Positions 17,122 to 27,000 of a stretch of 64,000 nucleotides of DNA are shown piece after piece; position 1 is the stretch's first letter; the number at the start of each line of letters is the position of its first letter. Both the position numbers and the translations under genes were made by a program. This DNA comes from Bacteroidaceae bacterium (GTDB lineage: Bacteria; Bacteroidota; Bacteroidia; Bacteroidales; Bacteroidaceae). The stretch covers positions 38,096 through 102,095 of the forward strand of contig JAFSAT010000036.1 in the NCBI GenBank assembly GCA_017442185.1. The letters run 5' to 3'. The notes below the pieces were generated by a model. That model ran no database searches. It had not been told where the DNA came from and saw only the letters and a program-made list of their open reading frames with translations.

Positions 17122-18785
17122 CAGCTTAAGCCAACTATCTCTCCGTCGATATAATCAATATGGTTGGCCTGCGGCTCTTTGGGCAGACCGGGCATGCGCA
17201 TGATATTTCCGGCAATGGCCACTATCATTTCGGAACCTGCATTCAGCACTACATCGCGTATATGCAGGTCGAATCCGCTCACTGCGCCATACAATTTATC
17301 GTCGCCCGAGAATGAGAACTGTGTTTTTGCTATACAAACGGGGAATGACGACATGCCATGCTTCTCGGCCAATTTAATGCGGTCGAGTGCAGGCTTGGCA
17401 AAAGAGACTGAAGCGGCACGATATATCTTTTTTGCCACTTTTTCTATCTTTGTGCGTATATCGTCGTTGTCGTCGTATGTAAAGGTAAGTGGTTTCTGTG
17501 AGGGATTCTTCTCGATAGTATCTACAACAATCTCGGCCATTTCAATTGCACCCTCGCCACCGAGAGCAAAAGCGTTGTTTATCACAAAGGGCAAGGCAAG
17601 TTCTTTCTCACAATGCTCACGCAGCAGTGCCATCTCTTCGTCGGTATCTGTGGCAAAGCGATTGAACACTACAATCACCGATTGTCCGAACGAGCGAAGG
17701 TTCTCTACATGACGGTCGAGGTTGGCAAGTCCGTTGCGCAGTCCCTCCATGTCCGGTTCTTTTATACGGTCGAGTGCCACACCTCCGTGCATTTTCAATC
17801 CTTGTGCAGTGGCCACTATCACCGTAGCGTCGGGCTGTAATCCGCTCTTTCGGCATAAAATGTTATAAAATTTCTCAGCACCAAGGTCGGCACCGAAGCC
17901 GGCCTCTGTAATTGTATATTCGCTGTTGGCAAGCGCCATCTTGGTTGCTATCTGCGAGTTGCAACCGTGAGCAATGTTTGCAAACGGGCCTCCATGCACA
18001 ATGGCAGGGGTATTCTCGGTTGTCTGCACAAGATTGGGCTGGATGGCATCTTTCAAAAGTACCATGATAGAGCCTGCCGCCCCTAAGTCCTTCACAGTGA
18101 ATGGAGCGCCTTCGTATGTATATCCAAGCAGGATATTCTCTATTCGACGGCGCAGGTCAGCCTCGTCTGAAGCAAGACACAGTATCGCCATAAGTTCCGA
18201 TGCCGGAGTTATATCGAAGCCGGCCTGCTGTGTAAGTCCGTTGGTAGAGGGGCCGAGACCCGTAACAATGGAGCGCAACGAACGGTCGTTGACATCGAGC
18301 ACACGACGCCACAAAATCTCTTTAAGCCCGAATCCTTCCTTTGCATGCTGATACAGGTAGTTGTCGAGAAGCGCGGATATCATATTATGCGCCGATGTTA
18401 TCGCATGAAAATCACCTGTAAAATGCAGATTAATCTTTTCCATCGGCAACACTTGTGCATAGCCACCGCCGGCCGCACCGCCCTTCATACCGAAGCAGGG
18501 ACCCAACGAGGGTTCGCGCAACGCTACCACGGCTTTTTTCCCAATCTTGTTAAGCCCCAGCGCCAAACCTATTGAAACGGTGGTTTTTCCTATTCCTGCT
18601 TTGGTGGCGGTGATTGCCGTAACAAGTATCAGCTTTCCCTTTTGTTCACCCATAAGATGCAACGGTAGTTTTGCTATATATTTGCCATAGTGTTCCAAAT
18701 CTTCGGCTGCAATTCCTATTTTTGCCGCCACATTTTCTATACGCTCAAGTTGCGTTTCATGAGCAATCTGAATATCAGTCTTCAT
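17121..18785 (-). CDS. fhs: Formate-tetrahydrofolate ligase
   Basis: Fhs makes 10-formyltetrahydrofolate from formate, tetrahydrofolate and ATP, feeding purine synthesis and one-carbon metabolism. The 554 residues match the family. The nucleotide loop reads TKAGIGKTT, a variant of the more usual TPAGEGKTT. Other conserved parts are [23 protein letters not shown], here noted only by its REPSLGP start, the [13 protein letters not shown] segment, and the C-terminal [13 protein letters not shown]. It has the best promoter on the minus strand of this region and a structured leader (18786-18904), suggesting regulation. It is translationally linked to rarA. Confidence 0.96.
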   Translation of the reverse strand: MKTDIQIAHETQLERIENVAAKIGIAAEDLEHYGKYIAKLPLHLMGEQKGKLILVTAITATKAGIGKTTVSIGLALGLNKIGKKAVVALREPSLGPCFGMKGGAAGGGYAQVLPMEKINLHFTGDFHAITSAHNMISALLDNYLYQHAKEGFGLKEILWRRVLDVNDRSLRSIVTGLGPSTNGLTQQAGFDITPASELMAILCLASDEADLRRRIENILLGYTYEGAPFTVKDLGAAGSIMVLLKDAIQPNLVQTTENTPAIVHGGPFANIAHGCNSQIATKMALANSEYTITEAGFGADLGAEKFYNILCRKSGLQPDATVIVATAQGLKMHGGVALDRIKEPDMEGLRNGLANLDRHVENLRSFGQSVIVVFNRFATDTDEEMALLREHCEKELALPFVINNAFALGGEGAIEMAEIVVDTIEKNPSQKPLTFTYDDNDDIRTKIEKVAKKIYRAASVSFAKPALDRIKLAEKHGMSSFPVCIAKTQFSFSGDDKLYGAVSGFDLHIRDVVLNAGSEMIVAIAGNIMRMPGLPKEPQANHIDYIDGEIVGLS

Positions 18786-18904
18786 AAATATCTATTTTTT
18801 TATATTCTTAATTTACAAACAGATGCACACATGAATAACGTAGGTATCATACACAACTGGCTGTATACCTTTTGACACGTGTAACAGTTATTCATGCCTT
18901 AAGG
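18786..18904 (-). promoter_or_regulatory. Structured 5' leader of fhs, class unknown
   Basis: The expected untranslated leader can close on itself. Arms 18830-18839 and 18887-18896 form a perfect 10-bp stem, and inside it 18842-18847 pairs with 18865-18870 (AGGTAT/ATACCT) to give a second helix. A palindrome ACACGTGT lies on one side. The fold sits about 45-110 bases before the start codon, where riboswitches and attenuators are usual. I see none of the conserved sequence of ZTP (pfl), THF, SAM or cobalamin riboswitches. Confidence 0.45.
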
Positions 18905-18935
18905 CAAAGATAACCATATTCCGCCTATAAGCAAA
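18905..18935 (-). promoter_or_regulatory. Consensus Bacteroidetes promoter of fhs
   Basis: On the minus strand TTTG (18932-18935) is followed by 19 bases and then TATCTTTG (18905-18912), matching the sigma-ABfr consensus for both boxes and spacing. Transcription should start around 18897-18900, giving a leader of about 110 bases. Confidence 0.75.
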
Positions 18936-19092
18936 GTAAAATCAGGTTATTTTGATAAACAAAAATATTTTTTCTGCACATTTTACATGATTTTGATGCT
19001 ACTTGGTTTTTTTATCATATTTTTTAGCTAATATTGTAAATTGTTTACATTCATCTGATTTTTTGTGAATAATATTCAAAAACACATATAAT

Positions 19093-22000
19093 ATGAAAAA
19101 GAGACTATTGCTTGGCGTATTGTGCGCCTTTTCTATTGTCAGCACAGCTCAAATAACACCTCGATGGCTGCGTAATTGTGCAATCTCGCCCGATGGCAGC
19201 ACCATAGTATTCACCTACATGGGTGATATTTTCAGTGTACCTGTTCAGGGTGGCGAAGCTCGGCAACTGACATCACACAGCGCCTACGACACGGCTCCTG
19301 TATGGTCGCCCGACAGCAAAAGTATTGCATTTGCCTCTACACGCAACGGCAGCATGGATGTATATCTGATAGCCAAAGAGGGTGGCACAGCCAAGCGTCT
19401 CACCACAAATGCGGCACAAGAGAAGCCTGTGGCTTTTCTAAACAACAAGGAGGTACTATATGCTGCTACATTGCTACCAACCACTGAGTATGGCGAATTT
19501 CCCGGAAGAAGTCAAATATACAAAGTAGCAACCGACGCTTCGCGCCCGGCACTATTCTCGTCGGAATATATGGAAGCAATTGATATCGACAACAAAGGGC
19601 GCATTCTGTATCACGACAAAAAGGGTTATGAAGATACATGGCGCAAACACCATCGCTCATCCATCACACGCGATATTTGGCTCACCAATTGCAACGGAGA
19701 AAGAAAATATACACGCCTTTCTGCATTTGACGGAGAAGACCGCCACCCTGTGTGGGCAGGCAACGGCGATAACTACTACTATCTGAGCGAGCGCGACGGC
19801 AGTTTCAACATATACCTCTCATCGGTAAGCGATACCCACCAACAGAAGCAGATAACAACGCACAGCAAACATCCTGTACGTTTCCTCACCGCCTCGGACA
19901 ACGGCACACTTTGCTATGCCTACGATGGCGACATATACACCATTAAAAATGGAGGAAAGCCGCAAAAAACAGATATAACGCTCACTGCCGACATAGCCCC
20001 GACAGAACGAAGAATAATGAATCTGACAAACGGAGCATCGTCCATTGCAATATCGCCTGACGGCAAAGAGATAGCCTTTGTGGTGCGCGGCGATGTATAT
20101 GTAACAATGACAGAGCACAACACCACACGCCGCATCACCGACACCCCCGAACAGGAACGCAATATAGAGATAAGCCCCGATGGACGCACCCTTATATACT
20201 CATCGGAGCGCAACGGAGTATGGGGCATATACACCACCACAATCGTGCGCGAAGATGACAAATACTTTACACACGCTGCCGAACTGCGCGAAGAGCCACT
20301 TGTCGTTGGAAAGAAGACCGCATTTCAGCCCACCTTCTCGCCCGACGGCAAAGAGGTCGCATACCTGGAGAATCGCACCACCCTGCGTGTCATAAACCTT
20401 AAATCAAAAAACACACGCACCGTGCTCGACGGCAAATATAACTACTCGTACAGCGATGGCGATGTAAGCTACACATGGTCGCCCGACAGCAAATGGTTCC
20501 TCGTCGACTACATAGGCATAGGCGGATGGAACAACACCGACATTGCCCTTGTAAGCGCCGACGGCAAAGGAGAGATACACAACCTGACCGAGAGTGGCTA
20601 CACCGACTCAAATGCACGTTGGGCACTCGACGGCAAAGCCATGATATGGAGCAGCGACCGCGCAGGCTACCGCAGCCACGGCAGCTGGGGCGCACATCGC
20701 GACGAATATATAATGTTCTTCGATGCCGAAGCCTACGAAAAATTCAAAATGAGTAAAGAGGAGCTTGAGCTATACGAAGAGGCCGAAAAATCACAAAAAG
20801 AAAAAGAAAACAAAAAGAAAGAGGGCGAAAATAAAAAAGACGACAAAAAGAAAGACAAAGACAAAGAGAAAGAGAAAAAAGAAGAGAGCGTTGCCCCACT
20901 TGAATTTGACCTTGAGAACAGAAAAGAGCGCATCATACGCCTGACCACACACTCATCATCCTTAGGCGATGCAGTACTGTCGAAGAGCGGCGATAAACTA
21001 TTCTACCTGACAAGTTTCGAGGCAGGGATGGATCTTTGGGAACGAAACCTCCGCGAAGGCAGCGACAAAATTGTTGCAAAAGGATTCGGATACGGACGTC
21101 TGATACCCGACAAAAAACAAGAGCAGATATACTCATCATCGGGCAGCATAAAGCGATACGACACAAAATCGGGACAAGTAAAGAACATCACATTCAATGC
21201 CGAATATATTCACAAGCCACTTGCAGTGAGAGAATATATCTTCGATCATGTGTGGCGACAAGTAAAAGATAAATTCTACGACACCGAACTGCACGGAGTA
21301 GATTGGGAATATTACGGAAAGGAATATCGCAAATTTCTGCCCCATATAAGCAACAACACCGACTTTGCCGAACTTCTGTCGGAGATGCTCGGCGAACTTA
21401 ACGCATCACACACCGGTGCTCGTTCAGGCATAGGAAGCAATTACAGCACAGCAGTTTTAGGCGCATTCTACGACCTCGACTATAAAGGCGACGGACTTAA
21501 AATAAAAGAGATAATAAAACAAAGTCCTCTTTCAAAAGCAAAATCCAAGATAAAGAGTGGCTGCATCATAGAAAAGATAAACGGAAACGAAATAAAAGCA
21601 AACACTGACTACTACCCTCTGCTTGAGAATAAAGCCGGCAAAAAAGTGCTGCTCACCATATATGACCCCGAGAAAAAAGAGCACTTTGAGGAGTGGATAA
21701 AACCCATAAGCGCAGGCGCCGAGCAGGAACTTCTATACAAACGTTGGGTTGAGAAGAACCGCGCAATGACCGACTCACTCTCAAACGGACGTATAGGATA
21801 TATTCACGTAAGAAGCATGAACAGCGAGAGCTTCCGCAATACATATTCCGAACTTCTGGGACGCTACCGCAACCACGAAGCCATACTCATCGACACACGT
21901 CACAATGGCGGAGGATGGCTCCACGAAGACCTTGCAATACTTTTATCGGGCAAAGAGTATCAACGCTTTGTTCCGCGAGGTCAATATATAGGAAGCGACC

Positions 22001-22353
22001 CTTACAATCAATGGTTCAAGCCATCGGCCGTGCTTGTTTGCGAAGATAACTACTCGAATGCCCACGGATTCCCCAGCGTGTATAAATCCTTGGGAATTGG
22101 CAAACTGATAGGAGCACCTGTACCGGGAACAATGACAGCCGTGTGGTGGGAGAGACAGATTGAGCCGGACATTGTATTTGGAGTTCCGCAGACCACTGTC
22201 GTAGATGCAGAAGGCAATATACTCGAAAACCATCAGCTCGAGCCTGATATTAAAGTCTATAACACTCCCGAGCAACGCAACAAGGGAATAGATGCACAAA
22301 TTGAAGCAGGAGTTAAACACTTACTCTCCGAAATTGATAAGAACATGAAATAA
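19093..22353 (+). CDS. Tricorn-like S41 family protease
   Basis: Large peptidase of 1086 residues with a signal peptide (cleaved near STAQ), so probably periplasmic. TolB/WD40-like beta-propeller repeats (SPDGSTIVFTYMGD, SPDSKSIAFAS and others) fill about residues 25-555. A lysine/glutamate-rich segment follows (about 564-599). After it come a second propeller part, a tricorn C1/PDZ-like region with His773 (NASHTG), and the S41 core with LIDTRHNGGGWLHE and the probable nucleophile Ser988 (DNYSNAHGF). Tricorn proteins trim peptides, which is the likely role here. The GH20 gene starts 25 bases later. Confidence 0.9.
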   Translation: MKKRLLLGVLCAFSIVSTAQITPRWLRNCAISPDGSTIVFTYMGDIFSVPVQGGEARQLTSHSAYDTAPVWSPDSKSIAFASTRNGSMDVYLIAKEGGTAKRLTTNAAQEKPVAFLNNKEVLYAATLLPTTEYGEFPGRSQIYKVATDASRPALFSSEYMEAIDIDNKGRILYHDKKGYEDTWRKHHRSSITRDIWLTNCNGERKYTRLSAFDGEDRHPVWAGNGDNYYYLSERDGSFNIYLSSVSDTHQQKQITTHSKHPVRFLTASDNGTLCYAYDGDIYTIKNGGKPQKTDITLTADIAPTERRIMNLTNGASSIAISPDGKEIAFVVRGDVYVTMTEHNTTRRITDTPEQERNIEISPDGRTLIYSSERNGVWGIYTTTIVREDDKYFTHAAELREEPLVVGKKTAFQPTFSPDGKEVAYLENRTTLRVINLKSKNTRTVLDGKYNYSYSDGDVSYTWSPDSKWFLVDYIGIGGWNNTDIALVSADGKGEIHNLTESGYTDSNARWALDGKAMIWSSDRAGYRSHGSWGAHRDEYIMFFDAEAYEKFKMSKEELELYEEAEKSQKEKENKKKEGENKKDDKKKDKDKEKEKKEESVAPLEFDLENRKERIIRLTTHSSSLGDAVLSKSGDKLFYLTSFEAGMDLWERNLREGSDKIVAKGFGYGRLIPDKKQEQIYSSSGSIKRYDTKSGQVKNITFNAEYIHKPLAVREYIFDHVWRQVKDKFYDTELHGVDWEYYGKEYRKFLPHISNNTDFAELLSEMLGELNASHTGARSGIGSNYSTAVLGAFYDLDYKGDGLKIKEIIKQSPLSKAKSKIKSGCIIEKINGNEIKANTDYYPLLENKAGKKVLLTIYDPEKKEHFEEWIKPISAGAEQELLYKRWVEKNRAMTDSLSNGRIGYIHVRSMNSESFRNTYSELLGRYRNHEAILIDTRHNGGGWLHEDLAILLSGKEYQRFVPRGQYIGSDPYNQWFKPSAVLVCEDNYSNAHGFPSVYKSLGIGKLIGAPVPGTMTAVWWERQIEPDIVFGVPQTTVVDAEGNILENHQLEPDIKVYNTPEQRNKGIDAQIEAGVKHLLSEIDKNMK

Positions 22354-22378
22354 TATTTAACATTTATCTTATAGTCGT

Positions 22379-25300
22379 ATGAAAAAATTAAGTTTAACAA
22401 TGTTTGCTCTTATAATAATGATGCAAGCATTTGCCGAGGGAAAACCCACGGTAAGCACACCCGAGAACGAAGTTTGGTACCTCATTCAATTCATGAACGA
22501 TGGTAACGCACTCACTGCCGAAAGCGATGGTACACAAATCACCATATCTCCTGCCACAACAGATGACAGCCGACTATGGAAAGTAACAGGCGACGACACA
22601 GAGGGTTACACATTCACCAACAAAAAAGGTTACACACTATATGTATCCTCGGCAGCCAAAAATCAAATGGTATATGCAGCATCCGAGCCTCAGGGTATAA
22701 CAAAATTCCACATAGAAACCACAAGCAACGGAAGCTACTCCGAGGGATTCGAGATACACCCCAAAGGCAACACCTCAATATCCATGAACCTATGGGGTGG
22801 TCCCGGCGCAAACCGCGGAGTAGGCCTTTGGGACAAAGGAGATATAAACAACCCTGTGCAGTTTAATTCAGCCAAGCAGGTGGAGGCAATGTCAAAAATT
22901 TCACTTATCCCCTACCCTGCACAACTTGAAGTTTCCGATGATGGCAACACTGACCTCGGCACATTTACTGCCATCACATACCCCGATGCCGAAGTGCAAA
23001 AATATGTAACCGATTTTGCATCGCAATTGGCAAAGACATCGGGTATAAGCCTCAACGTGAGAGAGAGTGGAACAGAAGCCAATGAAGGGGAAATCCGGCT
23101 GGAAACAGAAGCCACATTGCCAACAGAGGGTTACACACTTACCATAAGCGAGAAAAATATAATCATAAAGGCAGCAGCAAAAGCAGGTTTCTTCTATGCC
23201 CTGCAAACACTTAAGCAGCTGCTTCCACGCGAATTTTTCGGAAACACACTCTGCAGCGACACAGAATGGAACATTCCACAGCTGAAAATCGCCGATGCCC
23301 CACAATTGGAATATCGAGGATTCATGATGGACGTAGCCCGACATTTCTTCGATAAAGAAGAGGTCAAACGTGTGCTCGACATTATGGCACTCTACAAGAT
23401 GAATCGTCTGCATTGGCACCTCACCGACGACCAAGGCTGGCGCATCGAAATACCCGAATACCCCCTGCTCACCGAAGTCGGTGCAGTGCGATCAGGCTCG
23501 TTCACAAGCCCGGGAGAAGGAACAAAATTCTTCGACGACACAGAATATGGTCGTGGGATGTGGTTCTCACAAGACGACCTGCGCGAAATTGTTGCATACG
23601 CAGCCGAACGCAACATCGAAATTTTGCCCGAGATTGACCTTCCGGGACACATGGTCGCAGCCGTAGCAGCCTATCCCGAACTAAGCTGCGACCCCACAAA
23701 AAAATACTCGGTAAGATTGGACAGCGGAATATCCGAGGATGTGCTCAATGTAGGTAAAGACGAAGTGATAGACTTCTTGAAATGCGTGCTCGACAATGTA
23801 GCAAAAATCTTCCCATACCCATATATACATATCGGAGGAGACGAATGTCCCACCAAACAGTGGCAGACAAACGAAGATTGTCTGCGCCGAGTGCAAGAAG
23901 AGGGGCTGGCCGGCGTTCACGAACTTCAATCATGGTTGGTTGAGGAGCTTGGCACCTACCTTAAAGAGAAACATGGCAAAGATATTGTCGTATGGGACGA
24001 GCTGCTATCACACTGGAGCAGCAACAACAAGGTAAAGCCCATAATAATGGCGTGGAACAGCATAGGCAAAAGCGGCGAGGCTGCAAACAAAGGCTTCAAA
24101 AGCATCCTCACACCATACTCACATGTGTATATAGACTTCATGCAGGTACCTGCCGACCAAACAATTATCGACGAACCATATTACGGAGGCTGGGGCGACG
24201 CACATGTAAATACGATAGAAGATGTTTATGCCCTCAATCCCGTATCATCACTGTCGGGGCGCGAAGAATTTTGCATGGGCGTGCAAGCCAATCTATGGGC
24301 AGAGACATTGAACGACAATATAGAGCTTGAATATCAATTACTCCCCCGCATGTTGGCTCTATCCGAAACAGGTTGGTTGCCAAATTCAAAAAAATCATGG
24401 GCTTCATTCTACAAACGCCTGCAAACACACGACGAGATACTCGACCTGTTGGGTTATACATACGCCAAGCACTATATCGAAGCCGAAGAACTAACCCCCG
24501 AAGAGCAGACTGTCAAGGAGGCAACCGATATTCTGTCGGCAAGCAAACGCGGTGCCGTCGGCTACCCCGAAGCCTCTTTTCACGATGCACTGCAAGCCGC
24601 AATTGAAAGTGGCAACATTACCGAGATGGAACAGGCTGTAAACAACTATAAAAAGGCCGCCATAACCCTCCCTGAAAGCGGAAAGACATATCAGATAGTG
24701 TCGGCGTCCACATATTACAAAAGACAGTTCGCCGGCTCCACCATGTATGTAAGCGGCAACGGGGTACGCTTCCACTATACACCACAGGTAGAGCCTGAAG
24801 AATTATGGCAATTTGAAACAACCGATGGCGGTTACATTATGAAAAGCCTGCTCGACGGACGCAAACTGAGCATGCCCACCTACAATGCGGCAGTCACGCT
24901 GGACGACAAAGGGACAGCCCTACGCATTGACAAAGCCACAGTAGCCACAGACAGCTACAAGTTCATACCCGGAGTAGTAACAATATCGGCAGTGAGCGGA
25001 TACAGCGCATCCGTAAATGGAAGCGTCAAACGTCTGCATGGAGAGCTGTCGGGCAATGTCAACGCCTACAACAACCCTCGTCTTTGCCATCCGGGCACAT
25101 GGTACATTGCAGAAGTAAACGATTTCTCGGCACAACTTACAGGATTGTGCAAAAAGTGTGAACTTATAATCCTAAGAGCCAAGATAGGCGAAATAGGACA
25201 ACCTACGGCAGAAGCACTCGACTATCTGCAAACAAACGTGCTCAATCCGGCAAAAACGGCATTAGCCTCGGGACAAATAAGCGAACAGACATATAACACA

Positions 25301-25897
25301 TACGCAGCCCTATACAATCAATTCCTCCTTATGCCGCGCACAAGCCTTACAGATGCGCTCAAAGAGGATATATACTACTACATCCGCAACGCCTATTTCA
25401 CAAACTATTACGCAACGGCAAACATAAGCAGCAAACGCGTAGAACCCAAGACCAAAGGCAACGATGACAAATATCTGTGGTCTGTCATAAAAAACAGCGA
25501 CGGAACAGTGAACATATACAATAAAGCAAGCGGAACATCGGCCTACATCACCAAAGACGCGGCCGACCAAACGGTGAGAATAGGCAAGGAGTACAGTTGG
25601 ACACTCCAACAGATGACCGTCGACACAGGAGACACAGGAATATGTATCGTTGGCAACACAGGTGTCACAAGCTGGTACATAAATCCCGACGCATGGAACT
25701 ATGTGCTCACAAAGCCATTCTGGGGCGGATGTATATGGAATTTCGAGGAGAGCAATGTGGAAGTGGAGACAAGCATAGATGAGATACATGAGACAACAAA
25801 CAACACACAAATCTTCGATCTTCAGGGTCGTCGCGTGGAGCATCCGACACACGGTATATACATCACCGGCAACGGCAAAAAGATTCTTGTAAAATAA
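22379..25897 (+). CDS. Secreted beta-N-acetylhexosaminidase, GH20, with C-terminal sorting segment
   Basis: Glycoside hydrolase removing terminal GlcNAc or GalNAc from glycans. After a signal peptide (MKKLSLTMFALIIMMQAFAE), residues about 30-165 form a ricin/lectin-like module (LWKVTGDDTEGYTFTN). A GH20b domain spans about 175-305. The catalytic barrel (about 310-690) has YRGFMMDVARHFF, LHWHLTDDQGWR and the catalytic HIGGDECP with the Asp-Glu pair near 487-488. A second glycan-binding-like region follows. The last 35 residues contain IFDLQGRRV and GIYITGNGKKILVK, a type-A sorting pattern known in Bacteroidetes. At 1172 residues it is longer than simple GH20 enzymes. Confidence 0.92.
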   Translation: MKKLSLTMFALIIMMQAFAEGKPTVSTPENEVWYLIQFMNDGNALTAESDGTQITISPATTDDSRLWKVTGDDTEGYTFTNKKGYTLYVSSAAKNQMVYAASEPQGITKFHIETTSNGSYSEGFEIHPKGNTSISMNLWGGPGANRGVGLWDKGDINNPVQFNSAKQVEAMSKISLIPYPAQLEVSDDGNTDLGTFTAITYPDAEVQKYVTDFASQLAKTSGISLNVRESGTEANEGEIRLETEATLPTEGYTLTISEKNIIIKAAAKAGFFYALQTLKQLLPREFFGNTLCSDTEWNIPQLKIADAPQLEYRGFMMDVARHFFDKEEVKRVLDIMALYKMNRLHWHLTDDQGWRIEIPEYPLLTEVGAVRSGSFTSPGEGTKFFDDTEYGRGMWFSQDDLREIVAYAAERNIEILPEIDLPGHMVAAVAAYPELSCDPTKKYSVRLDSGISEDVLNVGKDEVIDFLKCVLDNVAKIFPYPYIHIGGDECPTKQWQTNEDCLRRVQEEGLAGVHELQSWLVEELGTYLKEKHGKDIVVWDELLSHWSSNNKVKPIIMAWNSIGKSGEAANKGFKSILTPYSHVYIDFMQVPADQTIIDEPYYGGWGDAHVNTIEDVYALNPVSSLSGREEFCMGVQANLWAETLNDNIELEYQLLPRMLALSETGWLPNSKKSWASFYKRLQTHDEILDLLGYTYAKHYIEAEELTPEEQTVKEATDILSASKRGAVGYPEASFHDALQAAIESGNITEMEQAVNNYKKAAITLPESGKTYQIVSASTYYKRQFAGSTMYVSGNGVRFHYTPQVEPEELWQFETTDGGYIMKSLLDGRKLSMPTYNAAVTLDDKGTALRIDKATVATDSYKFIPGVVTISAVSGYSASVNGSVKRLHGELSGNVNAYNNPRLCHPGTWYIAEVNDFSAQLTGLCKKCELIILRAKIGEIGQPTAEALDYLQTNVLNPAKTALASGQISEQTYNTYAALYNQFLLMPRTSLTDALKEDIYYYIRNAYFTNYYATANISSKRVEPKTKGNDDKYLWSVIKNSDGTVNIYNKASGTSAYITKDAADQTVRIGKEYSWTLQQMTVDTGDTGICIVGNTGVTSWYINPDAWNYVLTKPFWGGCIWNFEESNVEVETSIDEIHETTNNTQIFDLQGRRVEHPTHGIYITGNGKKILVK

Positions 25898-25933
25898 TCC
25901 GACATAACGTTCATTATTCAATGATAAGAAGCG

Positions 25934-26821
25934 ATGTTGTCGATACTTATACCCACAAAAGATTATAATTGCTGCAAACTTGCCGAAGCATTGCAACAAC
26001 AAGCCACAGCCATCGGCCTCCCCTACGAAATAATAGTAGGGGAGGATGGTTCGTCGCCCCAAGGCCTCCAAATGAACGCCTCCATAATGCAATTGCCCGG
26101 CTGCCGAATTGTAAGATTATCGCACAATGTGGGACGCTCAAAAATGCGTAACATCCTGGCCGAAGAGGCAAAAGGAGAGAATATCATGTTCATAGACAGC
26201 GATGCCATTGTAGAGAACGACACATTCCTAATCAAATACATCAAGGCACTCGAAACATACAGCGTAGTGTGCGGTGGGCTTTATCATGCCCACAAGCTAA
26301 ACGACAAACGATGCACACTGCGCTACCGTTACGAGAAAAATGCCGATACCCGCAGAAGCGCGGCACACCGCAGCAAAGCACCATACGATAATTTCGCAAC
26401 TTTTTGCTTCGCCATACGACGCGACATATTCATCCAAATAAAGTTCAACGAAGAAATAAATCGTTACGGATACGAAGACACCCTCTTCGGACACGAGCTG
26501 CGAAAAAGAGACATAGCAATCAAACACATCGACAGCCCCCTGCTGCACAACGGCCTCGAAGAGAATGCGGTATATCTCAACAAGATAGAAGAGTCGCTGC
26601 ATACTCTCCACAATATACGCAAAGAGATAGGCAGCACCCCATTGCTGAGATGCTGCAATCGTCTCAAAAGTTTATGTCTGACCGGCACCGTTGCATATTT
26701 GTGGCGTATACTCAAAGCCCCCCTGCGCCGTAATCTATTGAGCAATACACCATCCCTTATACTGCTCAATATTTACAAGGTAGGTTACTTCTGCAACATT
26801 GAGACACGACAAAAGGGCTAA
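25934..26821 (+). CDS. Glycosyltransferase family 2 protein
   Basis: Cytoplasmic GT-A-fold transferase of 295 residues. It opens LSILIPTKDYN and has VGEDGSS for nucleotide-sugar binding, the DXD-type FIDSDA, and the second-domain acceptor segment RYGYEDTLFGHEL (the ED motif of a galactosyltransferase-type C-terminus). The start at 25934 is 36 bases after the hexosaminidase stop, so the two may share a transcript even though one degrades and one builds glycans. A hydrophobic stretch near residues 240-255 (SLCLTGTVAYLWRIL) may bring it to the membrane. Donor and acceptor are unknown. Confidence 0.85.
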   Translation: MLSILIPTKDYNCCKLAEALQQQATAIGLPYEIIVGEDGSSPQGLQMNASIMQLPGCRIVRLSHNVGRSKMRNILAEEAKGENIMFIDSDAIVENDTFLIKYIKALETYSVVCGGLYHAHKLNDKRCTLRYRYEKNADTRRSAAHRSKAPYDNFATFCFAIRRDIFIQIKFNEEINRYGYEDTLFGHELRKRDIAIKHIDSPLLHNGLEENAVYLNKIEESLHTLHNIRKEIGSTPLLRCCNRLKSLCLTGTVAYLWRILKAPLRRNLLSNTPSLILLNIYKVGYFCNIETRQKG

Positions 26822-27000
26822 AGAGCATTACAGTATAAGAAACAAAATAAATATTATTTATAACATGCGACCGGATATCATCATCAAGATTGTTTGAGTG
26901 TTATATATGTAAATAATCAATTTTAAAAGACATTACCTATATCTTGTCGCCAACATTTATACACAAAATCGTCAACATCTATTATTAAATCAATTTAATC

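Noticed and set aside
18786..18904. ZTP (pfl), THF or cobalamin riboswitch before fhs
   Set aside because: The leader folds, but the conserved core sequences of these classes were not found, so only an unassigned structured leader is reported.
25310..26092. A 260-codon minus-strand frame opposite the end of the GH20 gene and the start of the GT2 gene
   Set aside because: It spans two well-supported plus-strand genes, is cysteine- and tyrosine-rich like other antisense shadows of this codon usage, and shows no domain or signal.
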